The notes: a model not told the origin generated them from the letters alone. 64,000 bases of DNA from Neobacillus cucumis (GCF_016908975.1 NZ_JAFBEX010000005.1:236576-300575), one strand, 5' to 3'; counted from the first letter of the stretch, positions 34,050-43,993 are shown. Made by a program: numbers and translations.

Positions 34050-36296
34050 ATGGGAAAGGTTAGTAATCTAAAAACAATCATTAATAAAGATTATGAGAAA
34101 AAAATAAATGATCTGGTTGGGAAAATGACCTTAGAAGAAAAAATCGGTCAACTAACACAATTTCTTCCATCCATTTTTGGTGCATTTGGCATGACAAAAG
34201 ACGAAATTATTGCCAAATTAGTAGAAGGTGAGATTTCTTATGAGGAATTTCAAGCAATGGAAAGAAATTATCATAGAGATGAAATAAAAGAGGGTCTGCT
34301 TGGTTCAATGGGAGGAGTCACAGGAGCGGAGCTTTCAAATGAATTACAAAAAATTGCTGTGGAAGAGTCAAGATTAGGAATACCGCTTCTTTTTGGTTTA
34401 GATGTGGTCCATGGCTACAGAACGATTTTTCCCATTCCTCTTGCAGAAGCCTGTAGCTGGGATATGGAATTAATTGAAAAGACGGCAGAAATTGCTGCAA
34501 AAGAAGCCTCTGCTTCAGGATTACACTGGACTTATGCCCCAATGGTAGATATCACAAGGGATCCGCGCTGGGGAAGGATAGCAGAAGGTGCTGGTGAAGA
34601 TACCTATTTGGGTAGTATAATTGCTGCTGCTAGAGTCAGAGGGTTTCAGGGAGAAGACGTTTCTCAACCTGAAAGAATACTAGCATGTGCCAAGCATTTT
34701 GCTGCATACGGTGGTGCAGTTGGTGGCAGGGATTATAATACAGTCGATATGTCGCTCCAAACGCTTCATGATGTCTTCCTTCCACCGTTTGAGGCTGCGG
34801 CAAAAGCAGGTGTTGGAACCTTTATGAGTGCATTTAATGATTTGAATGGTGTTCCATGTACTGTCAATAAATATCTATTAACAGATGTTTTAAGAGAACA
34901 GTATGGATTCACTGGGTTTGTGGTCAGTGATGCCAACTCGATTGCTGAAGTGGAAGTACATGGATATGCTGAGAATCGTAAAGAAGCGAGCAAAAAAGCA
35001 CTTCTTGCAGGATTAGAAATGGATATGAGTCAAGGTACCTACAAAGAAGATTTACCTGAACAATTTAAAAACGGTACCATCTCTGTTGAGGTATTGGATG
35101 AAGCGGTTAGACGAATTTTAAGTGTGAAATTCAACTTGGGTCTCTTTGATAATCCGTATAGAACAAATAAGGTTATAGAGGAACAATCTCTGCTGGCACC
35201 TGAACATATCGATATCGCGAGAGAGATGGCGAAACGATCGATCGTTTTGTTGAAAAATGAGAACAATATCTTGCCATTAAAGAAAAATCTCAAGAAAATT
35301 GCCGTTATTGGTCCTTTGGCCGATAATAAAAAGGAATTACTAGGTACTTGGGCAATAACAGGTAATGAAGAAGATGTAGTTACCATTCTTTCCGGCATAA
35401 CAGCTGCGGTTGAAAATGATACAGAGATTGCCTACTCCAAAGGATGTGAAGTCATTGGAGAGGAAGGGATGGATTTTAACTTAGCTGTGGAAATGGCAAG
35501 CGATTCAGACGTAATTATTGCGGTTGTTGGTGAAAATGCCGACATGAGCGGTGAAGCCTCTAGCCGAATGGATTTAAATCTCCCAGGGCGACAAGAAGAA
35601 TTATTAAAAGCATTGCACCAAACAGGTAAACCTGTCATAGTGGTCCTTATTAACGGAAGACCTTTAGCTATCCCTTGGGTAGCCGACAACGTATCTGCCA
35701 TTGTCGAAGCATGGCAACTGGGTATTCAGACCGGCATTGCGGTAGCTGATGTTTTGTTTGGAGATTACAATCCAAGCGGTAAATTAGTGGCGACTTTCCC
35801 TTATTCAGTTGGACAAGTGCCAATTTACTATAATCATCCGCGTACGGGAAGACCGGCAGGTAAGATCAAGTTCACATCTAAATATATTGATGGACCACAT
35901 CAACCATTGTATCCTTTTGGGTTTGGTTTAAGTTACACGACCTTTAATTATGATAACCTTGTTGTAAATTCTCCAGAGGTTACGAAGGATAGTCTCACAA
36001 CGATTAGTGTAGATGTAACTAATACAGGGAAACGAGCCGGTGAAGAAGTTGTTCAGCTTTATATTTCAGATCTAGTTGCTTCTAGAGTAAGACCAGTCAA
36101 GGAATTAAAAGGCTTTAAGAAGGTCAATCTACAGCCAGGAGAACGTCAAACTGTTACTATTGATCTGGATATACATAGCCTTGGTTTTTATAATGAGGCG
36201 ATGGAATATGTGGTGGAACCTGGTTTGTTCAAAGTATGCGTCGGACCAAACTCTCAAGAAGGACTAGAAGGTGAATTAAGAGTTTTAGAAAAATAA
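34050..36296 (+). CDS. Glycoside hydrolase family 3 beta-glucosidase/beta-xylosidase
   Basis: A 748-residue GH3 enzyme of the BglX type without signal peptide, so intracellular. The N-terminal barrel contains 'GLDVVHGYRTIFPIPLAEAC' and 'RDPRWGRIAEGAGEDTYLG'; the nucleophile is Asp294 in 'GFVVSDANSI'. A GH3 C-terminal domain follows ('KRSIVLLKNENNILPLKK', 'GEASSRMDLNLPGRQEELL') and then an FnIII-like domain. ATG 34050 gives a better distance from GAGGAG than ATG 34044. It probably removes beta-linked glucose or xylose from an imported plant glycoside. Confidence 0.92.
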   Translation: MGKVSNLKTIINKDYEKKINDLVGKMTLEEKIGQLTQFLPSIFGAFGMTKDEIIAKLVEGEISYEEFQAMERNYHRDEIKEGLLGSMGGVTGAELSNELQKIAVEESRLGIPLLFGLDVVHGYRTIFPIPLAEACSWDMELIEKTAEIAAKEASASGLHWTYAPMVDITRDPRWGRIAEGAGEDTYLGSIIAAARVRGFQGEDVSQPERILACAKHFAAYGGAVGGRDYNTVDMSLQTLHDVFLPPFEAAAKAGVGTFMSAFNDLNGVPCTVNKYLLTDVLREQYGFTGFVVSDANSIAEVEVHGYAENRKEASKKALLAGLEMDMSQGTYKEDLPEQFKNGTISVEVLDEAVRRILSVKFNLGLFDNPYRTNKVIEEQSLLAPEHIDIAREMAKRSIVLLKNENNILPLKKNLKKIAVIGPLADNKKELLGTWAITGNEEDVVTILSGITAAVENDTEIAYSKGCEVIGEEGMDFNLAVEMASDSDVIIAVVGENADMSGEASSRMDLNLPGRQEELLKALHQTGKPVIVVLINGRPLAIPWVADNVSAIVEAWQLGIQTGIAVADVLFGDYNPSGKLVATFPYSVGQVPIYYNHPRTGRPAGKIKFTSKYIDGPHQPLYPFGFGLSYTTFNYDNLVVNSPEVTKDSLTTISVDVTNTGKRAGEEVVQLYISDLVASRVRPVKELKGFKKVNLQPGERQTVTIDLDIHSLGFYNEAMEYVVEPGLFKVCVGPNSQEGLEGELRVLEK

Positions 36297-36309
36297 ATAG
36301 AATTGATCG

Positions 36310-36341
36310 ACAACCTATGACAATGTTATAGGTTGTTTTTT
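36310..36341 (+). terminator. Terminator after the GH3 gene
   Basis: ACAACCTAT pairs with ATAGGTTGT and runs into TTTTTT. Confidence 0.9.
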
Positions 36342-36346
36342 ATTTC

Positions 36347-36587
36347 TAGGCTGTGTTAATGATTATTGTTGATTTTGGAACGATGTTGATTGGAGCGGAA
36401 GGCGCTCGACTCCTCGAAAATGCTATCGCATTTTCTTCGTGCGTGGGTGGACCCGAGGAAGAATATCAAAGTCCTGCGGGAGTACGGGGCCGGGGAGACC
36501 CCGCAGACGCTTCAGCGTCGAGGAGGCTCCCCGGCACGCCCGCGGAAAGCGAGCGTCTGGAGCGGAAATCAACATCCACACAGCCTA
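36347..36587. repeat. GC-rich palindromic intergenic repeat, copy C, with a 57-bp insert
   Basis: A 241-bp copy with outer arms TAGGCTGTG (36347) and CACAGCCTA (36579). Relative to copies A, B and D it has an extra 57 bp (36415-36471) flanked by TCCT on both sides. The insert itself holds the hairpin GAAAATGC-4-GCATTTTC. Frames across it are not genes. Confidence 0.88.
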
Positions 36588-36674
36588 TTTCTAAAAACAA
36601 AAGATTTTAAACTGGGTAAGCTTACCTAGCAAAATAATAATCTACCATTGATAAAAATGTGATAAAATAGCTAG

Positions 36675-36700
36675 AAAAAAGCTAAAATAATAGCTTTTTT
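36675..36700. terminator. AT-rich symmetric hairpin, possible terminator
   Basis: AAAAAAGCTA and TAGCTTTTTT pair perfectly around AAATAA. Nearby GGTAAGCTTACC (36615-36626) is a perfect 12-bp palindrome. No gene lies between 36588 and 36926. Confidence 0.5.
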
Positions 36701-36825
36701 TCAATAAATGTCGGAATTGATTAAAAATTAGGTTAAGAATAATAACTATTTATTTAATCTTTTTGTAAACCCCCATACAGACTCACTATAAAGGATAAGA
36801 TATTGCTGTTATGTGTTTAATTATA

Positions 36826-36860
36826 TGAATGCGGTTACATAATAGGTGCGGTACTATAAT
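36826..36860 (+). promoter_or_regulatory. Promoter module with perfect cre (minus orientation)
   Basis: The reverse complement of 36826-36840, ATGTAACCGCATTCA, matches WTGNAANCGNWNNCA fully. Exactly 14 nt later is TATAAT (36855-36860), the same spacing as at 20885, 42250 and 57837. Confidence 0.75.
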
Positions 36861-36926
36861 TGTAACAGTAGCTACTGAATGATTCACAAATTCTAATTGA
36901 GGTATTTTGAACTAGGAGGATACGAT

Positions 36927-38330
36927 ATGGCAAATGGAGCAGTTCCACAAACAAAAGAAAGTTTGGTAGTGCCTCAAATTAATGGTGGTAACCTTAGTTT
37001 TCTTACAAAGTTAAGCTATGGGTTTGGTGAATTCTCTGCAAGTGTCGTTTGGAGTTTAGCATCGTCATATCTATTGTTTTTTTATACAGATGTATTCGGT
37101 ATCGCTGGCGGAGCAGCAGCTATTATTCTACTTGTAGCAAGGGTTTGGGATTGCTTTGTTGACCCAATCCTCGGCTTAATCATGGAACGAACAAAAAGCA
37201 AACATGGACGTTTTAGACCTTATATTCTTTACGGTGCATTTGCTCTAGCTCTATTAAATATTTTGACATTCTACACTCCAGAATTAACAGGAACTGCTAA
37301 GGTAATTTACGCAGGTGTTACATATTTACTTTTAGGTACTGTTCACTCTGTCGTAAATGTACCTTATGGTGCACTTGCCACTGTAATGACTAGAGATACT
37401 CACGAAAGAACAAATTTAAATGCCTATAGAGGGGTTTTTGGACAAGTCGCTGGTATTCTTACAGGAGCTGCGGTAATGCCTTTAATAACTATCTTAGGTC
37501 ATGGTAATCAGCAACATGGTTTCTTCTATGCAGCAATTGTATTATCAGTGGTATCGGCCCCTTTATTATTCTTTACTTTTAAGAACTGTAAGGAATTAAT
37601 AGAGCCAACGATTGAGGAGAGACCAACACTTAAGGAATCTTTACGAGCTGTTGGAGCTAATAAACAATTACTTCTGTTATTAACAAGTCTTTTCGTTGTA
37701 CTATTAGGTGTATTTGGAAGAATTGGTACATTAACGTATTACTGTATTTACGTTTTAAATCGTCCAGATTTAATTGCGGTCTCATTTACGATTCTTTCAG
37801 TATGTGGGGCAATTGGATCATTTGCGCTTCCTTTTATAGCTAAATTTTTTGAGAAGAAAACAATCCTAATTCTTGGTTCAACTCTTACTGGTATTGCTTT
37901 TATAGCGTTATACTTTACACCAGCTACTAATATTACAATGATAATCGTATTGACAATCGCTGCATGCTTGCCAACTGGTTTTGCCAGCCCAATGAATTTT
38001 AGTATGGTTGCTGACTGTATCGATGACTATCAAATTAAAACAGGAATTCGCGCTGACGGTGCCATTTACTCATTTACAAGTCTTTCAACCAAGATTGCAA
38101 GCGCTTTAGTTGGGGCGGCAAGTGCAACAATCTTAGGCGCAATTGGTTATGTGGCCAATCAACAGCAGACACCTGAAGTCGTTCACGGAATAAATGCTTT
38201 AGTAAACCTAGCACCTGGGATCATTTATCTATTAGCCACCATTCCGTTATATTTTTATAAGATCTCTAAAGCAAGAGCTATGGAGAATACAAATGAACTT
38301 TTAAGAAGACGAAATGGGATAACAATGTAA
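36927..38330 (+). CDS. GPH-family (MelB-like) sugar/glycoside:cation symporter
   Basis: A 467-residue, 12-helix transporter of the glycoside-pentoside-hexuronide family. Signatures are 'KLSYGFGEFSASVVWSLASS' at the start, 'ARVWDCFVDPILGLIMERTKSKHGRFRPYI' (residues about 70-100; here shown as a description of two motifs), and 'VNVPYGALATVMTRD'. ATG 36927 follows CTAGGAGG; an upstream TTG lacks a site. It sits before the GH106-like enzyme gene and under a cre-bearing promoter, so it likely imports a disaccharide or glycoside. Confidence 0.87.
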   Translation: MANGAVPQTKESLVVPQINGGNLSFLTKLSYGFGEFSASVVWSLASSYLLFFYTDVFGIAGGAAAIILLVARVWDCFVDPILGLIMERTKSKHGRFRPYILYGAFALALLNILTFYTPELTGTAKVIYAGVTYLLLGTVHSVVNVPYGALATVMTRDTHERTNLNAYRGVFGQVAGILTGAAVMPLITILGHGNQQHGFFYAAIVLSVVSAPLLFFTFKNCKELIEPTIEERPTLKESLRAVGANKQLLLLLTSLFVVLLGVFGRIGTLTYYCIYVLNRPDLIAVSFTILSVCGAIGSFALPFIAKFFEKKTILILGSTLTGIAFIALYFTPATNITMIIVLTIAACLPTGFASPMNFSMVADCIDDYQIKTGIRADGAIYSFTSLSTKIASALVGAASATILGAIGYVANQQQTPEVVHGINALVNLAPGIIYLLATIPLYFYKISKARAMENTNELLRRRNGITM

Positions 38331-38343
38331 ATATTATTTTATG

Positions 38344-38387
38344 AGCTTATAAGTTGCACATGATGTGTAACTTATAAGCTATTTTAA
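38344..38387 (+). terminator. Hairpin between the symporter and GH106-like genes
   Basis: AGCTTATAAGTT-g-CACA pairs with TGTG-t-AACTTATAAGCT and is followed by ATTTTAAT; the T tract is weak, so partial read-through is likely. Confidence 0.7.
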
Positions 38388-38402
38388 TAGGAGGTTTACA
38401 TC

Positions 38403-41084
38403 ATGTATAAGACAGTACAGGATTTATTGAATCATCAAACCAAAAATTATATTCTACCTTTTCTCTGGATGAGAGGGGAAGAAGAACTTGTTATTAGAGA
38501 AGAAATTGCTAGAATTTTTGAATGCGGGATCAAAGGAATCTGTGTCGAAGCAAGACCGCATCCTGACTTCGCAGGTCCAGACTGGTGGCATGACCTGGAT
38601 ATTGTCATGGACGAGGCCAAGCAAAGAGGAATGCGAGTTTGGGTATTAGATGATGCTCATTTTCCAACAGGCTATGCCAATGGATTAATTGAGAAAAAAT
38701 ATCCGAACCGAAAGAAAACATATATCAATTATAATACAGTGGATGTATTAGGTGCGCAAAGTGAAGTCACCATACATATTTCGCTTATGTTAAAGCCAAA
38801 GACATCATGGTTAGATATTGGGAAAGCAATTGACAAAGAAGAACAGAAACATAATAAATTAATTAGTGTTGTGGCTGGGAAATTAGTAACGGAAGGGATT
38901 ATTAATGAAGAATTAATTGATTTAACTGATCGAGTTGAGGGTGATTTTTTAACCTGCACCTTACCAGAAGGAGCATGGAGAATTTATGTCGTTTATGAAA
39001 CGAAAACAGATGGCGGTAACCCGAAATATATTAATATGATCGATGAAGAGTCAGTCAACACACAGCTTGAAGCTGTATATCAACCACATTTTGAACGTTA
39101 CAAAGAGGAGTTTGGGAAAACATTTACAGGATTTTTCTCAGATGAGCCTGCATTTGGTAATGTTAATGGCTTTGATTTTAATGAAACGATCGGAAAAAAA
39201 GACATGCCATTACCCTGGAGTGAAGAAGCAAAAGCTCTGCTATCAGAAGCCCTAGGGGATCAGTGGAGAGTATGCTTACCTTATTTATGGAATAGCTCGG
39301 ATGAAATGAATTATTGTGTTCATACCCGTTATACCTATATGGATATTGTAACCCGCTTATATGAAAAAAACTTTAGTCATCAATTGGGCAAATGGTGTGA
39401 AGCACATCATGTTGAATACATTGGACACGTGATTGAAGATAATGATCAGCATAGCAGATTAGGAAGCGGTGCGGGGCATTTCTTTAGAGCCTTATCAGGA
39501 CAGCATATGTCGGGAATTGATGTGATTGGCGGTCAAGTGATTTTTGGCGGTGCGGGGTTAGAACGCCGTGGAATCTTCAAGGGAGATGGTGAATTCTATC
39601 ATTATACACTCGGAAAACTAGGCTCTTCCTACGGTCATCTCGATCCCAAGAAAAAAGGAAGAACGATGTGCGAATTATTTGGTGCTTATGGATGGAAGCT
39701 TGGCGTTAGAGATATGAAGTATATTTTGGATCATTTAGTTGTCCGTGGCATCAATTACCTTGTTCCACATGCATTTTCGATGCGTGAATATCCTGATTTC
39801 GATTGTCCTCCGCACTTCTATGCCCGTGGACATAATCCACAGTTTAAACATTTTGCCTATCTAATGCACTATGCCAACCGCTTATGTCATATCTTTAATG
39901 GCGGCAGACATGTGGCACCTGTGGCTGTTTTGTACCATGGCGAGAGTGAGTGGACGGGTGAATACATGAAAATGCAAAAACCAGCTAGGGTTTTAACGGA
40001 AAATCAAATTGATTTTGACTTCGTTCCAATTGATATGCTAATTGATCTAGAATCCTATAATGGGAAATTAGACCAAAGACATTTAATGATTAATGGAGAA
40101 GCATTTAAATGTTTGGTTATTCCATATAGTCAGTTTATAACGAAAGAGTTAGCTGCGTTTATTAATAATTCAGCTGACTTGGAGATTATTTTTGTTGATG
40201 GTAGACCAGAAGGAATTTCGAACCTAGTTGATCAGGAGGAAGCCTCAAACCTATTAAAAGCAGTAGATAAATGTAAGGTGGTATCTTTAGGTGAATTGGC
40301 TTCTGAACTTAGAACGGTAGGAATCTATGATATTAAATTAAAGAAACCATTTAAGGATTTAACTTATTACCACTATCTGAAAGAACATAACATTTACATG
40401 TTCCAGAATGAATCAGCGCATGAAACCTTTAGCGGGGAAATCGAACTAGCTGATGGTGAATTTGCTATTGTCTATAATGGTTTAGAGAATAAATTTGAAA
40501 AAATAGCTGTAAGAAAAGAAAATGAAAAAGCCATGATTTATCTAGAGTTAAAGCCTTATGAATCTTGTGTTGTTTTTGTTAGTGATAATGAACATTCTGG
40601 AGAATTTAATGATCATCTTCCTTTTTCTATAAAGCTGTCAGATTGCGAAAAAGCAAAGGACCTATCTTCAGATTGGAAATATTCTCTGGTAAAAAACATT
40701 GAATATCCGAATTTTGGCGAAGTAAATCAAATGAATGAATTGGTACCAATTTCTAAGATAAACCCAGCTTTTACGGGAATTATTAAGTACGAAAAGTCAT
40801 TTGACCTTGCAGAGGTTCCAAAACAAGGGATTCTAGCTTTTGAATCCATTTATGAAGCTGTGGAATTATGGATTAACGATGAATATGTCGGGATGAAAGT
40901 TTGTCCACCATATATTTATGATGTAGCCTCCTATTTAAGGAACGGTACCAATACTATTCGTGTGGAGGTAGCAACTACATTGGATAGAGATCGTTTTAAT
41001 CAACCAGAACCACCATTTATTGTTTGGCATGACCCAATAGATCCAACTGGCATGTTTGGAAAGATTACCTTGTTTATGTCATGA
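38403..41084 (+). CDS. Large intracellular glycoside hydrolase, GH106 (alpha-L-rhamnosidase)-like
   Basis: An 893-residue protein without signal peptide. Its N-terminal barrel begins 'NYILPFLWMRGEEELVIREE', a pattern of the GH106/GH2-related rhamnosidase-like group. It contains 'GFFSDEPAFG' (Asp247, Glu248), 'GHVIEDNDQHSRLGSGAGHF' and 'MKYILDHLVVRGINYLVPHA', typical of that group's active-site strands. A C-terminal jelly-roll domain is visible ('AFESIYEAVELWINDEYVG', 'YLRNGTNTIRVEV'). It is likely to remove an O-linked deoxy-sugar or hexosyl decoration from an imported glycoside. The superfamily is fairly clear; rhamnose specificity is not proven. Confidence 0.65.
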   Translation: MYKTVQDLLNHQTKNYILPFLWMRGEEELVIREEIARIFECGIKGICVEARPHPDFAGPDWWHDLDIVMDEAKQRGMRVWVLDDAHFPTGYANGLIEKKYPNRKKTYINYNTVDVLGAQSEVTIHISLMLKPKTSWLDIGKAIDKEEQKHNKLISVVAGKLVTEGIINEELIDLTDRVEGDFLTCTLPEGAWRIYVVYETKTDGGNPKYINMIDEESVNTQLEAVYQPHFERYKEEFGKTFTGFFSDEPAFGNVNGFDFNETIGKKDMPLPWSEEAKALLSEALGDQWRVCLPYLWNSSDEMNYCVHTRYTYMDIVTRLYEKNFSHQLGKWCEAHHVEYIGHVIEDNDQHSRLGSGAGHFFRALSGQHMSGIDVIGGQVIFGGAGLERRGIFKGDGEFYHYTLGKLGSSYGHLDPKKKGRTMCELFGAYGWKLGVRDMKYILDHLVVRGINYLVPHAFSMREYPDFDCPPHFYARGHNPQFKHFAYLMHYANRLCHIFNGGRHVAPVAVLYHGESEWTGEYMKMQKPARVLTENQIDFDFVPIDMLIDLESYNGKLDQRHLMINGEAFKCLVIPYSQFITKELAAFINNSADLEIIFVDGRPEGISNLVDQEEASNLLKAVDKCKVVSLGELASELRTVGIYDIKLKKPFKDLTYYHYLKEHNIYMFQNESAHETFSGEIELADGEFAIVYNGLENKFEKIAVRKENEKAMIYLELKPYESCVVFVSDNEHSGEFNDHLPFSIKLSDCEKAKDLSSDWKYSLVKNIEYPNFGEVNQMNELVPISKINPAFTGIIKYEKSFDLAEVPKQGILAFESIYEAVELWINDEYVGMKVCPPYIYDVASYLRNGTNTIRVEVATTLDRDRFNQPEPPFIVWHDPIDPTGMFGKITLFMS

Positions 41085-41092
41085 GAATTCTA

Positions 41093-41126
41093 AAAAGGTG
41101 TGGTACCTGAAAAGGCCACACCTTTT
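41093..41126 (+). terminator. Terminator after the GH106-like gene
   Basis: AAAAGGTGTGG pairs perfectly with CCACACCTTTT. Confidence 0.85.
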
Positions 41127-41160
41127 ATAAGTTTTCATATTCACTGTAGGGGAGGCGCTT

Positions 41161-42108
41161 ATGAAATATCCATATGAAAGTGCGGTCATAAATGAAGAGG
41201 TTCCGATGTTAATGTTAATGACAAGTGTGAGATATGTCGCGATGCACTGGCATGATAGGATTGAATTCTTGTTTGTTCTGAGAGGTCAAATCCAAGTTTT
41301 TGTGGGGGGAGAAGAGTATTCTCTACAAGAAAATGATTTGTTCCTGATAAACAGCAATGAGGTTCACGGTGTGGAAGCAAGTGAAGATAATTTGGTGTTA
41401 TTACTTCAAATTCCACTAACGTTTATTAAAAAATGCTATCAAAACATTGAGATGGAATCATTTGAATGTCAATCCTTTCATAATGAGGATCAAGGAAGGT
41501 TCGATGGTATCCGTTTGTTAATGGTACAACTTATGCTTACATTAAGAAAAAAAGAGCTAGGATATGATATTAAAATTCATTCATTGCTTTTAGACATTGT
41601 ATACCACCTTATTAGTCAATTTAGAGTGATAAATCATAAGCAGATCAACCGAAACAGCAGCAAAGATATGGAACGTCTGACAAGAATTACTAACTTTATC
41701 CAAAAAAATTATATGCACCCGATTACCTTAAATGAAATTGCAGAAAAAGAAGAGTTGACGGTTCCTTATTTATCACGATATTTTCAGCAGCATATGGGAC
41801 AGTCTTTTGTAAAATATCTAAACGGTATTCGCCTGGAGCAGGCTGTACAATATCTACTTAATACAAATTGGTCGGTAATTCAGATTGCGATGGAGTCTGG
41901 TTTTTCTAGTTTGAATACGTTTCACAAGCTATTTAAAGATACCTTTCACACAACCCCCTACCAGTTTCGCAAAAATCAGCAGAAATCCTTTAGTCCATCT
42001 TCTAAAAGTGAAAAAAGAGGAATTGAGAGTTATGATTATACGGAAGAAGACAATCTAATAGAGTTGGATAAGTATGTTCAAGCATTTCAAATTAAAAGCT
42101 TTAGTTGA
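41161..42108 (+). CDS. AraC-family transcriptional regulator
   Basis: A 315-residue regulator with an N-terminal cupin ('VAMHWHDRIEFLFVLRGQIQ') and C-terminal double HTH ('ITLNEIAEKEELTVPYLSRY', 'WSVIQIAMESGFSSLNTFHK'). It resembles the N-terminal third of the AraC-GH39 fusion at 29301 and may derive from the same ancestor without the barrel. It directly precedes the ABC sugar importer operon, which it probably activates. ATG follows GGGGAGG. Confidence 0.88.
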   Translation: MKYPYESAVINEEVPMLMLMTSVRYVAMHWHDRIEFLFVLRGQIQVFVGGEEYSLQENDLFLINSNEVHGVEASEDNLVLLLQIPLTFIKKCYQNIEMESFECQSFHNEDQGRFDGIRLLMVQLMLTLRKKELGYDIKIHSLLLDIVYHLISQFRVINHKQINRNSSKDMERLTRITNFIQKNYMHPITLNEIAEKEELTVPYLSRYFQQHMGQSFVKYLNGIRLEQAVQYLLNTNWSVIQIAMESGFSSLNTFHKLFKDTFHTTPYQFRKNQQKSFSPSSKSEKRGIESYDYTEEDNLIELDKYVQAFQIKSFS

Positions 42109-42234
42109 AGTATGTTATTGATTGATAGTAAATCTAATAATTAGATTCGGAGTAACCGCAGAATGTTATAAACCATTTTGCGGTTTTTCGATTTTAAATA
42201 TTTTTGTATTTTCTAAAAATATTAAAAATTAACA

Positions 42235-42397
42235 TTATTATTGTTAATAATGTGAACGTTTTCGCTAGTATTCCTCCTTATAATAAGCGATATATAGAAC
42301 GATGGTTAATAAAAAGACCATTCGCAAAAGGCGGTGATTCCTGCTTGGGAATTTAAAAGAAGTGATTGAAAACTACTTAGAAATGTAAGCGGTGTCA
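42235..42397 (+). promoter_or_regulatory. Promoter with two cre-like operators before the ABC importer
   Basis: Upstream operator ATGTGAACGTTTTCG (42250-42264, two mismatches) ends 14 nt before TATAAT (42279-42284). A second, downstream site ATGTAAGCGGTGTCA (42383-42397) matches the consensus fully and lies in the leader, 31 nt before the start codon. A TTAACA/TGTTAA inverted repeat sits just upstream of the first operator. Confidence 0.7.
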
Positions 42398-42428
42398 AAG
42401 AGACAGTAGAAATTGGGGGTTAGTCATT

Positions 42429-43928
42429 TTGCAGACACATAAAAGATTAATTAGTATAATTCTGGTTTGTTTTTTAATCTTACTTTCAGCATGTAGTTCA
42501 AATAAACAGAGTTCGACAAATGAAAGTTCAGGTGAAGGAGGAAATATACCAGAAGTAAATATGGTCTTCTTTACTACAACTGTGCCTAAGGATTTAAACC
42601 TAGTCCAAGATGAAATTAACAAGATCACTAAGAAAAAAATTAATGCAACGGTAAAATTAACACCAATTAATATCGGTAACTATGTTCAACAGACAAACTT
42701 GATGTTATCAAGTAATGAAAAGGCGGATTTAATGCTAGTTACATCCTTCTTTGGATATACATCACAAGTGGCAAAAGGACAATTACTACCTTTGGATGAT
42801 TTAGTAGATAAATATGGTCAAGATATAAAAAAGGTAATGGATCCTGATTATTTGAATGCGGCAAAGGTATCAGGAAAAATGTATGCGATTCCAACACTTA
42901 GAGATATGGCTGGTGCCTCTGGTATTAATATGCGTAAAGATTTGGTAGATAAATATCATATTGACATTAGTAAGATTAAGACGATGGATGATGTAGAATC
43001 CATGCTGAAAACAATAAAGAAAAATGAGCCAAGTATTACACCAATTGTGCCTTTTCAAGCTGGAGCACAACCTACAGTTGTCTATAATTGGTTTGATCCG
43101 TTAGGAGATACTTTAGGGGTTTTACCTAACTATGATAACAATCTAAAAGTAGTAGATTTATATGAAACAAAGGACTATGCTCAGTTTGTTGAGAAAATGA
43201 GAAAATGGCATGATGAAGGACTGACTTTAAAAAATCCGACTACCAATACAGAAGCTGGAACAAATTTAGTAAAGTCAAATGTCGGTTTTAGTTATTTTAG
43301 TCCACAAAAACCTGGTATTGCTTTACAAGAATCTCAAATTACTACTGTTCCGATGGTCACCACATCACTTAAAGAACCGGTAACGACCACTTCTGCTGTA
43401 ACCACCATGATGTGGGGAATTCCACAGGGGTCCAAGGTTCCTGAAGCTGCGATGAAATTCCTTAATTTAATGTATCAGGATAAAGAAATCGTTAATTTAC
43501 TAGACTGGGGTATTGAAGGAAAGCATTATGTAAAAGTATCAGATAATGTCATTAAGTACCCAAATGGTGTCGATGCCAAAAACGATGGATACAATTTAAA
43601 TATGAGTTTTGCTATGGGAGATGCTTTCCTCTCTTATGTATTTGAGGGGAATGATCCAAACCTATGGACTCAAACAGAGGAATTTAACAAGAGTGCGTTA
43701 AAATCGAAAGCACTTGGTTTTAATTTTGATAGTTCTCCAGTCAAAACAGAGGTGACAGCCGTTACCAATGTGGTGAGTAAATATGCGCTCGGATTGGAAT
43801 CAGGTGTGTTAGATCCTAAAACGAAATTACCTGAATTTATTAGCAGTTTAAAGGCAGCGGGTATTGAAAAGATTATAAAAGAAAAACAAAAACAATTAAA
43901 TGAATGGGCAAATAACCAAAATAAATAA
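42429..43928 (+). CDS. ABC transporter extracellular sugar-binding lipoprotein (LplA-like)
   Basis: A 499-residue family 1 solute-binding lipoprotein with lipobox 'LILLSAC'. It starts at TTG after GGGGG. Landmarks include 'SGKMYAIPTLRDMAGASGIN' and 'TTTSAVTTMMWGIPQGSKVP', as in Bacillus LplA/YtcQ-type proteins that bind oligosaccharides or polysaccharide fragments. It heads a three-gene importer; a perfect 13-bp terminator separates it from the permeases, which would give excess binding protein. Ligand presumably a glycoside. Confidence 0.87.
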   Translation: MQTHKRLISIILVCFLILLSACSSNKQSSTNESSGEGGNIPEVNMVFFTTTVPKDLNLVQDEINKITKKKINATVKLTPINIGNYVQQTNLMLSSNEKADLMLVTSFFGYTSQVAKGQLLPLDDLVDKYGQDIKKVMDPDYLNAAKVSGKMYAIPTLRDMAGASGINMRKDLVDKYHIDISKIKTMDDVESMLKTIKKNEPSITPIVPFQAGAQPTVVYNWFDPLGDTLGVLPNYDNNLKVVDLYETKDYAQFVEKMRKWHDEGLTLKNPTTNTEAGTNLVKSNVGFSYFSPQKPGIALQESQITTVPMVTTSLKEPVTTTSAVTTMMWGIPQGSKVPEAAMKFLNLMYQDKEIVNLLDWGIEGKHYVKVSDNVIKYPNGVDAKNDGYNLNMSFAMGDAFLSYVFEGNDPNLWTQTEEFNKSALKSKALGFNFDSSPVKTEVTAVTNVVSKYALGLESGVLDPKTKLPEFISSLKAAGIEKIIKEKQKQLNEWANNQNK

Positions 43929-43951
43929 TTAACTATCTTATCCATTATGGT

Positions 43952-43993
43952 GAGATTAAAAATCCAATTTTGATTTTTAATCTCTTTTTTTAT
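43952..43993 (+). terminator. Intra-operon terminator between binding protein and permeases
   Basis: GAGATTAAAAATC (43952-43964) and GATTTTTAATCTC (43972-43984) form a perfect 13-bp stem with 7-nt loop, followed by T7. Confidence 0.92.

Noticed and set aside
36353..36629. 85- and 79-residue frames across repeat copy C
   Set aside because: Same cause; peptide is a translation of palindromic DNA, not a conserved protein.
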